A stretch of DNA of 19,947 nucleotides from Bacteroidales bacterium (GCA_030626465.1 DAOUOU010000017.1:1-19947), one strand, 5' to 3'; shown: positions 9,092 through 17,365, counted from the stretch's first letter. Notes: generated by a model not told the origin, from the letters alone. Made by a program: numbers and translations.

Positions 9092-9161
9092 TTAATAAAT
9101 CGAAATTCGTCATTTCACCAGTTCATCAGTTCATCAAATTTCTGTCTTCGGACTTTTTTCA

Positions 9162-9220
9162 TCCGCCGTAGCCCTGCCTGTCCTGCTGGCGCAACCAGTC
9201 AGGCAGGTTTGGCGAAGTCG
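9162..9220. terminator. GC-rich nested hairpin between convergent genes
   Basis: CCTGCCTG (9173-9180) pairs with CAGGCAGG (9200-9207), with an inner CTGG (9186-9189)/CCAG (9195-9198) stem and a partly paired outer stem (TCCGCC.. / ..GGCGAAGTCGGA). Its place between the ends of the GT and divIC genes suits a bidirectional terminator, but it lacks a clean T run and may simply be part of the repeat. Confidence 0.45.
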
Positions 9221-9314
9221 GACTGACTCATGACTTCCAACTCCCTACCTCGGACTATGGATTCCCGACCTCTGTCTTCAGTCTTCCGACTTCCGACTTT
9301 TGTCTTTAATCTTG

Positions 9315-9381
9315 TGTCTTCGTTCTTCCGTCTTTCAACTTCATTCTTAATTTTTAATTTTTAATTATTAATTTTTTCCAC
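9315..9381 (+). repeat. 67-bp repeat segment, copy 1 (inverted partner at 18459-18525)
   Basis: Runs from TGTCTTCGTTCTTCCG through an A/T-rich stretch to TTTTTTCCAC. By hand alignment it matches the reverse complement of 18459-18525 at 66 of 67 positions, the one difference being T/A in the AATTTTTAATT stretch. Confidence 0.9.
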
Positions 9382-9417
9382 TTCCGACTCCCGACTTCGG
9401 ACTTCCGACTCATCCCA

Positions 9418-9738
9418 TCACTCTTCAACAATCACAAAAACATCCTCGTTGTCCTTTTTCATCAGGTATTGCTCTCTTGCAAACTTCTCAAGGTTATCGT
9501 TGTCGGTTCTAAGCTCGTTTAAACGTTGGGTGTCTTCAGTTATTTTCTTTATGTAGTATTCTTTGTCGACTTCCAGTTGCTTTAGTTCTCTTATATTTTG
9601 AACACGTTCCAGAAGATTATTTTCATCCAAAAAACAAATCCAGATAATAAAAACAATAGCCACCAGAACAAACTTATTTTTTAACCAGTTCAGCTTTGGC
9701 TTTCCTTTTTTCAGGTTTGTAATCTTTTTCGCATCCAT
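9418..9738 (-). CDS. Septum formation initiator family protein (DivIC/FtsB-like)
   Basis: A 106-residue bitopic membrane protein. It has a short basic cytoplasmic N-terminus (MDAKKITNLKKGKPKLNWLK), one transmembrane helix (about residues 24-39, FVLVAIVFIIWICFLD), then a coiled coil (residues 44-84) and a short end with the family pattern LEKFAREQYLMKKDNEDVFVI. FtsB/DivIC proteins join the FtsL-FtsQ/DivIB trimer that activates septal cell-wall synthesis. The 'ARE.Y.M.K..E.VF.I' signature after the coiled coil is characteristic and the length is normal. ATG 9738 is supported by a promoter just upstream (9755-9785). It is transcribed toward the GT gene, and the DUF5103 gene lies 175 bp upstream on the same strand, but the separate promoter and a hairpin between them suggest an independent unit. 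Confidence 0.9.
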   Translation of the reverse strand: MDAKKITNLKKGKPKLNWLKNKFVLVAIVFIIWICFLDENNLLERVQNIRELKQLEVDKEYYIKKITEDTQRLNELRTDNDNLEKFAREQYLMKKDNEDVFVIVEE

Positions 9739-9754
9739 TCCCTGGTCTTTTAAC

Positions 9755-9785
9755 CAAAAATAGTTATGTCTTATGAATATTCAAA
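9755..9785 (-). promoter_or_regulatory. Bacteroidota-type promoter for the divIC-like gene
   Basis: Read on the minus strand: -33 box TTTG (9785-9782), 19-nt spacer, -7 box TATTTTTG (9762-9755), an exact TAnnTTTG match. It ends 16 bp before the ATG at 9738. This is the best promoter match in the window. Confidence 0.7.
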
Positions 9786-9881
9786 AGCATTATATTATGA
9801 GTTATTTACAATATTGAAAATGCTTAGATGAGTTTTACCCCTATCCATATCAGATTGTTTTAATTTTCCTACGGGGAATAA

Positions 9882-9917
9882 ATAAACCTCGTGCAATGCC
9901 AGTGGATTGAGGTTTAT
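9882..9917 (-). terminator. Hairpin terminator overlapping the stop of the DUF5103 gene
   Basis: Perfect 9-bp arms ATAAACCTC (9882-9890) and GAGGTTTAT (9909-9917) with an 18-nt loop. The stop codon of the DUF5103 gene (9914-9916) lies inside one arm. On the minus strand the stem is followed by TTATTCCCC, so it is a modest but well-placed terminator. Confidence 0.55.
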
Positions 9918-11227
9918 CGTTCAGCTTCTGTACTATTGATGATTTCGAAACCAACAAGCCGGTCAAAGTCGCTCATCGGATTCTTCAGATAAACAAATAT
10001 AAGATAGTCGTTTTCGGTTTCGGAGTGATTCCCCTCTGTGAGATCGAAATTCATCTTTGGGTTATTATAATCCTTTGTTGCATAGGCATAGTTGTAATAC
10101 CCCTGTTTTAATAACATTATTTTTTCATATACACTTCTCTCAGCATTATAGATCATAAAATTATTCTGATCAGTTTTCCAGTATGTAAGTGCACCGTATA
10201 CATAAACATCCGATCCAAATGGTTGGGGAGCTTCAAGGGTAAAATGGACATAAACATAATCAGATTCAAGATGCCGGTCGTGAGCCTCAGGCATATCAAT
10301 ATAAAACCTTCCGTTCAGATCGGTAGACGAAAAATAGGGTTTGAATTGTTTAATTATATCAGGTTTTAAATAAAAATGTGTTTCGGGACTTATATACTTG
10401 ATACTGTCTACCCTGTCGGAAATGTATTTGATACTTTTTATATCGAAATAGCGAAATTCATTTCCGCCGCCAGCCATTACCTGGTAGGGTATATCCAGAA
10501 CCAGTTTATTGTCGTGTAATAGCGGTTTAAAGGCGATGGGCACTATGTTATTCCAGTCGTTGTTTTTAATGATCACTACCTTAATTTCAGCCAAAGGATT
10601 TATTAAATTAAGATCGTTAAGATCAATTTCGATTTGAATTTCCTGGTTCTGACTGTTTGGTTTTTTGACTCGTGCAGATACCTCAGCAAAACGTTCGGCA
10701 AGACAAAATCTGCGTGTAAATATTACACTATCAGGATTCCTGCTCTCATAAACCCTGAGAATATAGTTACCGCTCCTTAGAAAACTTAAATCTTCTCCGG
10801 GAATTTCTGCTGAGAAATGCGTAAAATATTTGCTTGTATTAAAAGAGGAATACTTATCATACACAGGAGTATTATTAAATCCATCGAGATAAAAGTGTTG
10901 CGGATTTTCATTTATTTCCCAGTTGTATGTACAGGCTATGAGAGAATAGCTATACTCTTCAACTTGTTCTCCGATACAATCAAAACGCAGGCTTAATTTT
11001 TCATTCTCACCAAGATAAATTACCGGCATGGATAAATCCCATCCTGAACGATTTAAGAGTATAGTTTTAATATTCGGATCATTACAAAATTCATTTGCCG
11101 GAATAAAGTTCTGACCCGATACAGCTATAAAAATCATATTCATCAGAATTAATCCGGAAATTATTTTTAAGCCAGGCAATGATATATTAAAGAAGGGAAG
11201 CTCGAACATAACAACATCTTTGTTCAT
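9914..11227 (-). CDS. DUF5103 protein, type IX secretion 'plug' family
   Basis: The frame is open from a TTG at 11266, but ATG 11227 (437 aa) is preferred; ATG 11209 is also possible. A hydrophobic stretch (LPGLKIISGLILMNMIFIAVSGQ) acts as the signal peptide. The mature protein has the DUF5103 layout: an N-terminal region with NPNIKTILLNRSGWDLSMPVI and LRFDCIGEQVEEYSYSLIACTYNWE; a middle region with SGNYILRVYE and FTRRFCLAE; and a C-terminal Ig/CBM48-like domain with FGSDVYVYGALTYWKTDQN, YEKIMLLKQGYYNYAYA and LIFVY. In Flavobacterium johnsoniae this family (Plug) blocks the periplasmic side of the SprA translocon pore when PorV is not bound, so the protein acts at the outer membrane. This fits the T9SS-type genes in the left part of the window. 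It is divergent from nqrA. The family call is from recognised motifs; its function here is inferred from the family. Confidence 0.85.
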   Translation of the reverse strand: MNKDVVMFELPFFNISLPGLKIISGLILMNMIFIAVSGQNFIPANEFCNDPNIKTILLNRSGWDLSMPVIYLGENEKLSLRFDCIGEQVEEYSYSLIACTYNWEINENPQHFYLDGFNNTPVYDKYSSFNTSKYFTHFSAEIPGEDLSFLRSGNYILRVYESRNPDSVIFTRRFCLAERFAEVSARVKKPNSQNQEIQIEIDLNDLNLINPLAEIKVVIIKNNDWNNIVPIAFKPLLHDNKLVLDIPYQVMAGGGNEFRYFDIKSIKYISDRVDSIKYISPETHFYLKPDIIKQFKPYFSSTDLNGRFYIDMPEAHDRHLESDYVYVHFTLEAPQPFGSDVYVYGALTYWKTDQNNFMIYNAERSVYEKIMLLKQGYYNYAYATKDYNNPKMNFDLTEGNHSETENDYLIFVYLKNPMSDFDRLVGFEIINSTEAER

Positions 11228-11316
11228 GAGACAAAATGATTTGGTTATTAAGAATCTGATAAACAAAACATTGAATTATTAGTTAGTTTATCAGAATTTC
11301 TGATTGTTATTTTTAC

Positions 11317-11351
11317 TTTGGTTGTTTAAGTTTTAAAAATAGCTATTTTTG
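11317..11351 (+). promoter_or_regulatory. Promoter of the nqr operon
   Basis: -33 box TTTG (11317-11320), 23-nt spacer, -7 box TATTTTTG (11344-11351, exact TAnnTTTG). Transcription would start near 11358, about 20 nt before the nqrA ATG at 11379. The spacer is at the long end of the usual range, hence moderate confidence. Confidence 0.55.
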
Positions 11352-11378
11352 TGCCACATAAAAAAGCTGTTTGCTGGT

Positions 11379-12731
11379 ATGTCTGATAAGATAACAATTA
11401 AAAGGGGACTGGACATAAGACTAAAAGGTAAAGCAGAGAAGATCTTTGTTAAAGCAGGTATGGCTGAACTTTTTGGGGTTAAACCAACAGATTTTCACGG
11501 TTTAATGCCTAAACTTGCTGTAAAGGTCGGAGATATTGTCAAAGCAGGCTCAGTTTTGTTCTATGATAAGTACCAGCCGGAAATGAAATTTACATCACCG
11601 GTCAGCGGGCAGGTGCAAACTATAAACCGTGGTGAACGACGTCGTATTCTAGAGGTTATTGTTAAACCTGATGATGCAATTGAATATGAAAGCTTTGAGA
11701 AAGAAGAGCCTTCTGCTTTATCGCGTGAAAAAGTAATAAAAAACATACTTGATAGTGGTTTATGGCCGGCTATTCGTCAACGTCCATACAATGTTATCGC
11801 AAAACCTGACGAAACACCAAAATCTATATTTATATCTGCATTCGATACCGTTCCCTTAGCTCCCGATTACGATTTTATTGTGAAAGGTATGGAAAAAGAG
11901 TTTCAGGCCGGTGTTGATTCATTGATAAAGTTATGCGGAGGGAAAGTTCATCTTAATGTAGACAGTGAATACCCGCCGTCTTCAGTATTCACGCAAGCGC
12001 AGGGCGTGCAGATAAACCGGTTCAAAGGGCCTCATCCATCAGGAAATGTTGGAACTCAGATCCATTTTATCGATCCTGTCAATAAGGGGGATATAGTCTG
12101 GACAATTGCACCTCAGGATGTCATCGCTATAGGCAGGTTATTCATGTATGGTCAATATGATGCTTCACGCATTATTGCGCTTACCGGTTCGGAAGTTCTT
12201 AAACCAAAATATTACAAAACAATTGCTGGTTGTTGTATTCGCTCAATTACAGAGGAGAATATTAAAGAAGGAAATGTTCGATATATTAGCGGTAATGTGC
12301 TTACTGGAACAAAAGTGACTAAAAATGGATTTCTTGGTTACTACGATTCACAAATTACCGTAATTCCCGAAGGAGATCAATACGAATTTATGGGTTGGCT
12401 TTCACCCGGATTCGATAAGTATTCCATATCGTATTCTTTCTGGTCGTGGCTTTTACCAAGAAAAGAATATAAAATTAATACAAATATCAAAGGAGGTAAG
12501 CGGTCGCTGATGATTACAGGAAGTTTTGAAAAAGTATTTCCGATGGACATTTATCCTATGCAGTTACTAAAGGCGATTATTATTGAAGATATTGATCTGA
12601 TGGAAAAGTTAGGTATTTATGAAGTTGCTGAAGAAGACTTTGCGCTGTGTGAGTTTGTTGATACTTCTAAAACAAATATTCAGGAGATTGTTAGGAAAGG
12701 ACTTGATTTAATGATTAAAGAGATGAACTAA
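11379..12731 (+). CDS. nqrA: Na+-translocating NADH:quinone reductase subunit A
   Basis: A 450-residue peripheral cytoplasmic-side subunit of Na+-NQR, implicated in the quinone end of the complex. It starts MSDKITIKRGLDIRLKGKAE; ATG 11379 is chosen over the open TTG at 11349 because this matches the family start. It continues with the barrel-sandwich segment LAVKVGDIVKAGSVLFYDKY..MKFTSPVSGQVQTINRGERR, then IKNILDSGLWPAIRQRPYN, FDTVPLAPDYDFIVKG, NRFKGPHPSGNVGTQIHFIDP and DVIAIGRLF, all typical NqrA blocks. Length is standard. It is the first gene of nqrABCDEF, preceded by a promoter and followed after 35 bp by nqrB. No membrane helix is expected and none is evident. Confidence 0.97.
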   Translation: MSDKITIKRGLDIRLKGKAEKIFVKAGMAELFGVKPTDFHGLMPKLAVKVGDIVKAGSVLFYDKYQPEMKFTSPVSGQVQTINRGERRRILEVIVKPDDAIEYESFEKEEPSALSREKVIKNILDSGLWPAIRQRPYNVIAKPDETPKSIFISAFDTVPLAPDYDFIVKGMEKEFQAGVDSLIKLCGGKVHLNVDSEYPPSSVFTQAQGVQINRFKGPHPSGNVGTQIHFIDPVNKGDIVWTIAPQDVIAIGRLFMYGQYDASRIIALTGSEVLKPKYYKTIAGCCIRSITEENIKEGNVRYISGNVLTGTKVTKNGFLGYYDSQITVIPEGDQYEFMGWLSPGFDKYSISYSFWSWLLPRKEYKINTNIKGGKRSLMITGSFEKVFPMDIYPMQLLKAIIIEDIDLMEKLGIYEVAEEDFALCEFVDTSKTNIQEIVRKGLDLMIKEMN

Positions 12732-12766
12732 TAATTCCCCTGGTAAATGAATTGAAAAAATTATTA

Positions 12767-13939
12767 ATGAAAGGGCTCAGAAAATTACTAGATACAATTA
12801 AACCGAATTTTGAGATAGGAGGCAAACTTGAAAAGTTCCATTCTTTATTTGATGCTTTCGAAACTCTATTATTTGTTCCCAATAAAGTAACTCATTCAGG
12901 GTCTCACATCAGAGATGCTATCGATATGAAACGAACCATGATCATTGTTGTCCTGGCAATGATTCCGGCACTATTATTTGGTATGTGGAATGTTGGATAT
13001 TTTCATTTTCTCTCAATAGGTGAGATTGCTGCGAAAAGCTTCTGGCAATTACTTGGCTATGGATTTTTTAAGGTACTTCCAATTATTGTTGTATCCTATG
13101 CAACAGGATTAACCATTGAAATTATCTTTTCTCAAATTCGCAAACATGATGTTCCTGAGGGGTTCTTTGTGACAGGGATGCTCATTCCTCTTATTATGCC
13201 TGTGGATGTTCCGTTATGGATGGTTGCCGTAGCAACTGCCTTTGCTGTCATTATTGGCGTTGAAGTATTTGGAGGTGCAGGAATGAATATTCTTAATCCT
13301 GCTCTCACTGCCAGGGCGTTTTTGTTTTTTGCATACCCTTCGGAAATGTCAGGGAATAAGGTTTGGATAGCAGGACTTAATGATGGTTCGGGAGTAATTG
13401 ACGGTTTTTCGGGAGAAACTGTTATGGGTTATGCTGCATCTGATAAACTTGAAGCCATGCCTTTTAGTCCTATGGATATGTTTATGGGAACCATTCCCGG
13501 TTCAATAGGTGAAACATCTACACTGGCAATATTAATCGGGGCTATCATACTTATTTACACGGGTATAGGAAGCTGGAAGATCATCATTTCTGTATTTACC
13601 GGAGGATTATTAATGGGATTCATCCTGAATCTCTTTGCTGTAAATGATTACATGTCTGTACCGGCATGGCAACACCTGATTATTGGAGGATTTGCTTTCG
13701 GGGCTGTATTCATGGCAACAGACCCTGTATCAGCTGCGCAGACTGAGAAGGGAAAATACATCTATGGTTTTCTTATTGGAATACTGGCAATACTTATCAG
13801 GGTGCTTAATCCTGCTTATCCCGAAGGTGTTATGCTTGCGATTTTACTAATGAATGTCTTTTCACCGCTTATTGATCATTATGTGGTGGAAGCCAATATA
13901 AAAAGACGAATGAAACGATTTGAGACTTCTAATTCATAA
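12767..13939 (+). CDS. nqrB: Na+-translocating NADH:quinone reductase subunit B
   Basis: A 390-residue multi-helix membrane subunit that carries a covalent FMN and riboflavin and helps form the Na+ path. The start is taken as ATG 12767 (MKGLRKLLDTIKPNFE), the family-like start; an in-frame TTG at 12752 would add five residues. Recognisable blocks are FETLLFVPN, HIRDAIDMKRTMIIVVLAMIPALLFGMWNVG, GFFVTGMLIPLIMPVDVPLWMV, GGAGMNILNPALTARAFLFFAYP, FAFGAVFMATDPVSAAQTEKGK and GVMLAILLMNVFSPLIDHYVV. The covalent-FMN site is D212-G-F-S215-G-E-T218. The common motif is S-G-A-T, so position 3 is Glu here; Thr218 is the predicted acceptor, modified by ApbE. Nine or so hydrophobic helices can be picked out by eye. 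Confidence 0.97.
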   Translation: MKGLRKLLDTIKPNFEIGGKLEKFHSLFDAFETLLFVPNKVTHSGSHIRDAIDMKRTMIIVVLAMIPALLFGMWNVGYFHFLSIGEIAAKSFWQLLGYGFFKVLPIIVVSYATGLTIEIIFSQIRKHDVPEGFFVTGMLIPLIMPVDVPLWMVAVATAFAVIIGVEVFGGAGMNILNPALTARAFLFFAYPSEMSGNKVWIAGLNDGSGVIDGFSGETVMGYAASDKLEAMPFSPMDMFMGTIPGSIGETSTLAILIGAIILIYTGIGSWKIIISVFTGGLLMGFILNLFAVNDYMSVPAWQHLIIGGFAFGAVFMATDPVSAAQTEKGKYIYGFLIGILAILIRVLNPAYPEGVMLAILLMNVFSPLIDHYVVEANIKRRMKRFETSNS

Positions 13940-13959
13940 CTAATAATTTCAATCTTGAG

Positions 13960-14787
13960 ATGAAAAGCTTTAGTAACCTCTATATATTCATTTTTTCCTC
14001 GATCATGGTAATTATTGTTGCTGCCGTGCTTTCAGTAATTGCAATACAACTTAAGCCGCATCAGGACATGAATATTAAGCTGGAAGCGATGCAGAATATT
14101 CTTACGTCTGTCCGGGTCGAGAGTAATAAAAAGAATGCGGAAGAACTTTTTAAAAAATACATTACGGATGGTTATGTTGTCAATCCTGAAGGTGAGAAAC
14201 TTCAGGGAGTTATTGCATTTGATGTTGATTTGAAAAAAGAAGTTGCAAAGATTGATAAGATTAAAAAGTATGAAAGTCAGATACAGGAGAGAAGAGAGAG
14301 TCCTTTCAAGAACTATATTTCAGGTTTTATAAATTTCAAAACAGTTGATAAAAAAACAATAAATAGTATGATTGATAAGGCCAACTTTCAAAGGCAACTT
14401 CCTGTATTTGTTTGTGAGAAAGAAAGGGAAATCTACTATGTTATTCCTTTATGGGGGAAAGGACTATGGGGACCAATTTGGGGATATATAGCTCTCGAGA
14501 GTGATTTAAATACTGTATATGGAGCTGTCTTTGATCACAAATCAGAAACTCCGGGACTGGGTGCCGAAATCAAAGAAGCCTGGTTTCAGGAGGATTTTAA
14601 AGGAAAGAAAATATTTAAGGATGGCCAGTTTCAATCCATCGAGGTAGCAAAAGGAGGTACCGATGATCTGAACAAGTATGCTGTTGATGCTATCTCGGGT
14701 GGGACAATTACAAGCAAGGGACTGGAAGATATGTTATACGATTGTCTGGTTAGTTATAGAACTTTTTTTGAAACTCAAAGAAACTAA
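13960..14787 (+). CDS. nqrC: Na+-translocating NADH:quinone reductase subunit C
   Basis: A 275-residue subunit with one N-terminal transmembrane helix (about residues 6-28, LYIFIFSSIMVIIVAAVLSV) and a large periplasmic FMN-binding domain. Blocks include YYVIPLWGKGLWGPIWGYIA and VFDHKSETPGLGAEIKEAWFQ, both hallmarks of NqrC. The flavinylation site near the C-terminus is VDAISGGTITSKG, residues S246-G-G-T249, so Thr249 is the likely FMN acceptor. The common motif is SGAT; Gly replaces Ala here. FMN is attached by ApbE, encoded downstream of nqrF. The stop overlaps the nqrD start by one base (TAATG at 14785-14789), indicating tight translational coupling. Confidence 0.97.
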   Translation: MKSFSNLYIFIFSSIMVIIVAAVLSVIAIQLKPHQDMNIKLEAMQNILTSVRVESNKKNAEELFKKYITDGYVVNPEGEKLQGVIAFDVDLKKEVAKIDKIKKYESQIQERRESPFKNYISGFINFKTVDKKTINSMIDKANFQRQLPVFVCEKEREIYYVIPLWGKGLWGPIWGYIALESDLNTVYGAVFDHKSETPGLGAEIKEAWFQEDFKGKKIFKDGQFQSIEVAKGGTDDLNKYAVDAISGGTITSKGLEDMLYDCLVSYRTFFETQRN

Positions 14788-15440
14788 TGATCATGGGTGA
14801 CAGGGAACCATTATTTTCAACGAAGAATATAAAACTACTTAAAGAGCCTCTAGGGACCAACAATCCCATTACCGTTCAGGTGTTGGGTATTTGTTCAGCT
14901 CTTGCCATCACTGTCAAGCTTAAACCGTCTATTGTCATGGCAATATCGGTAGTGGCAGTCACTGCTTTTTCGAATGTAATAATATCTTTGCTAAGAAACT
15001 ACATACCTCCCCGCATCCGTATCATCGTTCAACTTACAGTAATTGCCACCATGGTAATTCTTGTAGACCAGATACTGAAAGCATTTGCCTATGATGTAAG
15101 CAAACAACTTTCAGTTTTTGTGGGTTTAATCATCACCAATTGCATTATCATGGGTCGTCTCGAGGCTTTTGCCCTTGGGAATAGGCCGTGGCCATCTTTT
15201 CTTGATGGTGTTGGCAATGGGGCAGGATATGGAATAATACTGATAATAGTCGCTTTTTTTCGTGAACTATTAGGCTCAGGTACTATTTATGGATATCCCG
15301 TCCTTGAAAAGATAGGATTGTACAAAACAGGCTATGTCAATAATGGTTTGATGATTCTTCCTCCGATGGCACTTATTACTGTTGGCATTATAATATGGGT
15401 GCAACGTAGCAAAAATCAGGATCTTATAGAAACTCATTAA
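14787..15440 (+). CDS. nqrD: Na+-translocating NADH:quinone reductase subunit D
   Basis: A 217-residue integral membrane subunit with about six helices. The start block PLFSTKNIKLLKEPLGTNNP and VQVLGICSALAITVKLKPS are typical of NqrD. Cys36 (LGICSAL) and Cys119 (IITNCIIMGR) are the two conserved cysteines that, with the matching pair in NqrE, hold the Fe or Fe-S centre at the NqrD/NqrE interface. ATG 14787 overlaps the nqrC stop; ATG 14793 (MGDREPL) is an alternative start two codons later. Also seen are RLEAFALGNRPWPSFLDGVGNG and FFRELLGSGTIYG. Confidence 0.97.
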   Translation: MIMGDREPLFSTKNIKLLKEPLGTNNPITVQVLGICSALAITVKLKPSIVMAISVVAVTAFSNVIISLLRNYIPPRIRIIVQLTVIATMVILVDQILKAFAYDVSKQLSVFVGLIITNCIIMGRLEAFALGNRPWPSFLDGVGNGAGYGIILIIVAFFRELLGSGTIYGYPVLEKIGLYKTGYVNNGLMILPPMALITVGIIIWVQRSKNQDLIETH

Positions 15441-15446
15441 TGCTTT

Positions 15447-16064
15447 ATGGAGAATTTGATCAATATATTTGTTAAATCGGTTTTTATTGATAATATGATA
15501 TTTGCCTACTTTTTGGGCATGTGCTCTTATCTTGCAGTATCAAAGACAGTAAAAACCTCCGTAGGATTAGGAATTGCAGTTATTTTTGTTCTCGGGATCA
15601 CAGTTCCGGTCGACTATCTGATTGAAAATTATCTTTTAAAAGAAGGAGCCCTTTTGTGGTTAAGTCCTCAGTTGGCTGATGTAGATCTAAGTTTTCTCAC
15701 CTTTATCATGTTTATTGCAGTTATAGCTTCAATGGTTCAGCTGGTAGAGATGGTGATTGAAAAATTTTCCCCTGCTTTGTATTCCTCTTTGGGTATTTTT
15801 CTTCCGTTGATCGCTGTTAATTGTGCCATTTTAGGAGGTTCCCTGTTTATGCAGGAACGCCAATACAATTCAATAATTGAAGCCACTTCATTCGGATTAG
15901 GTTCCGGAGTTGGCTGGTTCCTTGCAATAGTCGGGATTGCGGCAATTCGCGAAAAGATAAGGTACTCAAGTATCCCAGCACCACTCAGAGGACTTGGGAT
16001 TACTTTTATTATTACAGGGCTTATGGGTATTGCTTTCATGAGTTTCATGGGGATTAAACTTTAA
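15447..16064 (+). CDS. nqrE: Na+-translocating NADH:quinone reductase subunit E
   Basis: A 205-residue integral membrane subunit, homologous to NqrD in inverted topology. It starts MENLINIFVKSVFIDNMIFAYFLGMCSYLAVS; Cys26 and Cys126 (AVNCAILGGS) are the metal-cluster cysteines expected to pair with NqrD Cys36 and Cys119. Other family blocks are VQLVEMVIEKFSPALYSSLGIFLPLI, FGLGSGVGWFLAIVGIAAIREKIRYS and GLGITFIITGLMGIAFMSFMGI. It starts 6 bp after the nqrD stop. Its own stop is joined to nqrF by a seven-codon mini-frame (16064-16087). Confidence 0.97.
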   Translation: MENLINIFVKSVFIDNMIFAYFLGMCSYLAVSKTVKTSVGLGIAVIFVLGITVPVDYLIENYLLKEGALLWLSPQLADVDLSFLTFIMFIAVIASMVQLVEMVIEKFSPALYSSLGIFLPLIAVNCAILGGSLFMQERQYNSIIEATSFGLGSGVGWFLAIVGIAAIREKIRYSSIPAPLRGLGITFIITGLMGIAFMSFMGIKL

Positions 16065-16083
16065 TGAAAATATTGGCAGCGAA

Positions 16084-17343
16084 ATGATATTACTGACGAC
16101 TCAATTCGGAATAATCATAACAAGTATAGGAGTATTCCTTTTCGTTATCCTACTATTGGTAGCAGTTCTACTTTATGCAAGAAAAAAACTTACCCCTCAG
16201 GGAGAAGTTACCCTTGATATTAATGAAGGAGAGAAAGTATTAATTGTTCAACCCGGCAGCACCCTGTTATCAACCATGTCAGATTCTGGAATATTCTTAC
16301 CATCTGCATGTGGAGGTGGTGGTACTTGTGGGATGTGCAAATGTCAGATTCACAATGGTGGCGGGGCAATCCTGCCCACCGAAACAGGTTTCTTTACCCG
16401 AAAGGAACAGGCTGCAAACTGGCGCCTGGGCTGCCAGGTAAAAGTACGTCAGGATATGAAGATTGAAGTGCCGGCAGAAGTTATGGGTATAAAAAAATGG
16501 GAGTGCGAAGTAGTATCGAATCACAATGTTGCCACATTCATTAAAGAATTTGTTGTAAAGCTACCCGAGGGTGAGCATCTTGATTTCAGTTCCGGTGGAT
16601 ATATTCAGATTGATGTTCCGAAATACGAAATGAGCTTTCGCAATATTAATGTCGAAAAGGAATTTCGCGATGAGTGGAATAAATTCAGGATGTGGGATAT
16701 AAAAATGAAAAATACCGAGGAAACATTTCGTGCTTATTCGATGGCAAATCATCCTGCTGAAGGTAACATGATCATGCTTAACATTCGTATAGCCACTCCA
16801 CCATGGGATAGAGCGAAAGGAGCTTTTGCCAATGTTCCTCCGGGGATTTGTTCATCCTATATCTTTTTGCGTAAGCCGGGAGACAAAGTGACAATATCAG
16901 GGCCTTATGGAGAATTTTTTATTAAAGATACTGATCGTGAGATGTTGTATATTGGTGGAGGAGCAGGTATGGCACCTTTACGTTCACACTTGTTCCATTT
17001 GTTCCATACTTTAAAAACAAAAAGAAAAGTATCTTATTGGTACGGTGCACGGTCAAAGAGAGAAATATTCTATGAGGATGAGTTCAGAGCCATCGAGAAA
17101 AAATTTCCAAATTTTACTTTTCATATTGCTTTGTCAGAACCGCTCCCCGAAGATAAGTGGACTGGTTATGTTGGCTTTATTCACCAGGTACTGTATGACA
17201 ATTACCTGAAAGATCATGAAGAACCTGAAGATATTGAATTCTACATGTGCGGCCCTCCCATGATGAACGATGCTGTTCAGAAAACCCTTTACGATCTGGG
17301 AGTACCCGAGGAGATGGTTGACTTTGATGATTTTGGAGGATAA
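16084..17343 (+). CDS. nqrF: Na+-translocating NADH:quinone reductase subunit F (NADH/FAD/2Fe-2S)
   Basis: A 419-residue electron-entry subunit that oxidises NADH. Order of parts: one N-terminal transmembrane anchor (about residues 8-31); a plant-type ferredoxin domain with 2Fe-2S ligands C76, C82, C85 and C117 (C-x5-C-x2-C-x31-C); an FAD-binding domain with R216-A-Y-S219; and an NADH-binding domain with GGGAGMAP (residues 291-298), YWYGARSKREIFYEDEF and C389-G-P-P-M-M, ending FDDFGG as usual in the family. Length is normal and all cofactor residues seem intact. It is the last gene of the nqr operon and is followed by a hairpin terminator before apbE. Confidence 0.98.
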   Translation: MILLTTQFGIIITSIGVFLFVILLLVAVLLYARKKLTPQGEVTLDINEGEKVLIVQPGSTLLSTMSDSGIFLPSACGGGGTCGMCKCQIHNGGGAILPTETGFFTRKEQAANWRLGCQVKVRQDMKIEVPAEVMGIKKWECEVVSNHNVATFIKEFVVKLPEGEHLDFSSGGYIQIDVPKYEMSFRNINVEKEFRDEWNKFRMWDIKMKNTEETFRAYSMANHPAEGNMIMLNIRIATPPWDRAKGAFANVPPGICSSYIFLRKPGDKVTISGPYGEFFIKDTDREMLYIGGGAGMAPLRSHLFHLFHTLKTKRKVSYWYGARSKREIFYEDEFRAIEKKFPNFTFHIALSEPLPEDKWTGYVGFIHQVLYDNYLKDHEEPEDIEFYMCGPPMMNDAVQKTLYDLGVPEEMVDFDDFGG

Positions 17344-17365
17344 AGAAAACTTTATAACTTGCATG

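Larger units (their letters stand above)
9052..9417. repeat. Composite intergenic repeat region, copy 1 (gene-free)
   Basis: This 360-bp stretch holds no credible gene. In order it contains four exact copies plus one degenerate copy of AACTGATG (9052-9091); a 27-bp segment (9089-9115); two reverse-orientation units of the same octamer (about 9118-9136) that can pair with the array; a GC-rich hairpin (9162-9220); scattered CTTCCGAC-type units; a 67-bp A/T-rich segment (9315-9381); and more CTTCCGAC units up to the divIC stop. The 27-bp and 67-bp segments recur inverted at 18812-18838 (27/27) and 18459-18525 (66/67), in the same relative order. It sits between convergent genes and may also terminate transcription. 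Confidence 0.85.

Noticed and set aside
9052..9136. Possible CRISPR array
   Set aside because: The units are 8 bp, head to tail with no spacers, so this is a simple tandem repeat and not CRISPR.
15737..16048. 103-aa minus-strand open frame antisense to nqrE
   Set aside because: Antisense of a conserved membrane protein gene commonly leaves long open frames; no family resemblance.
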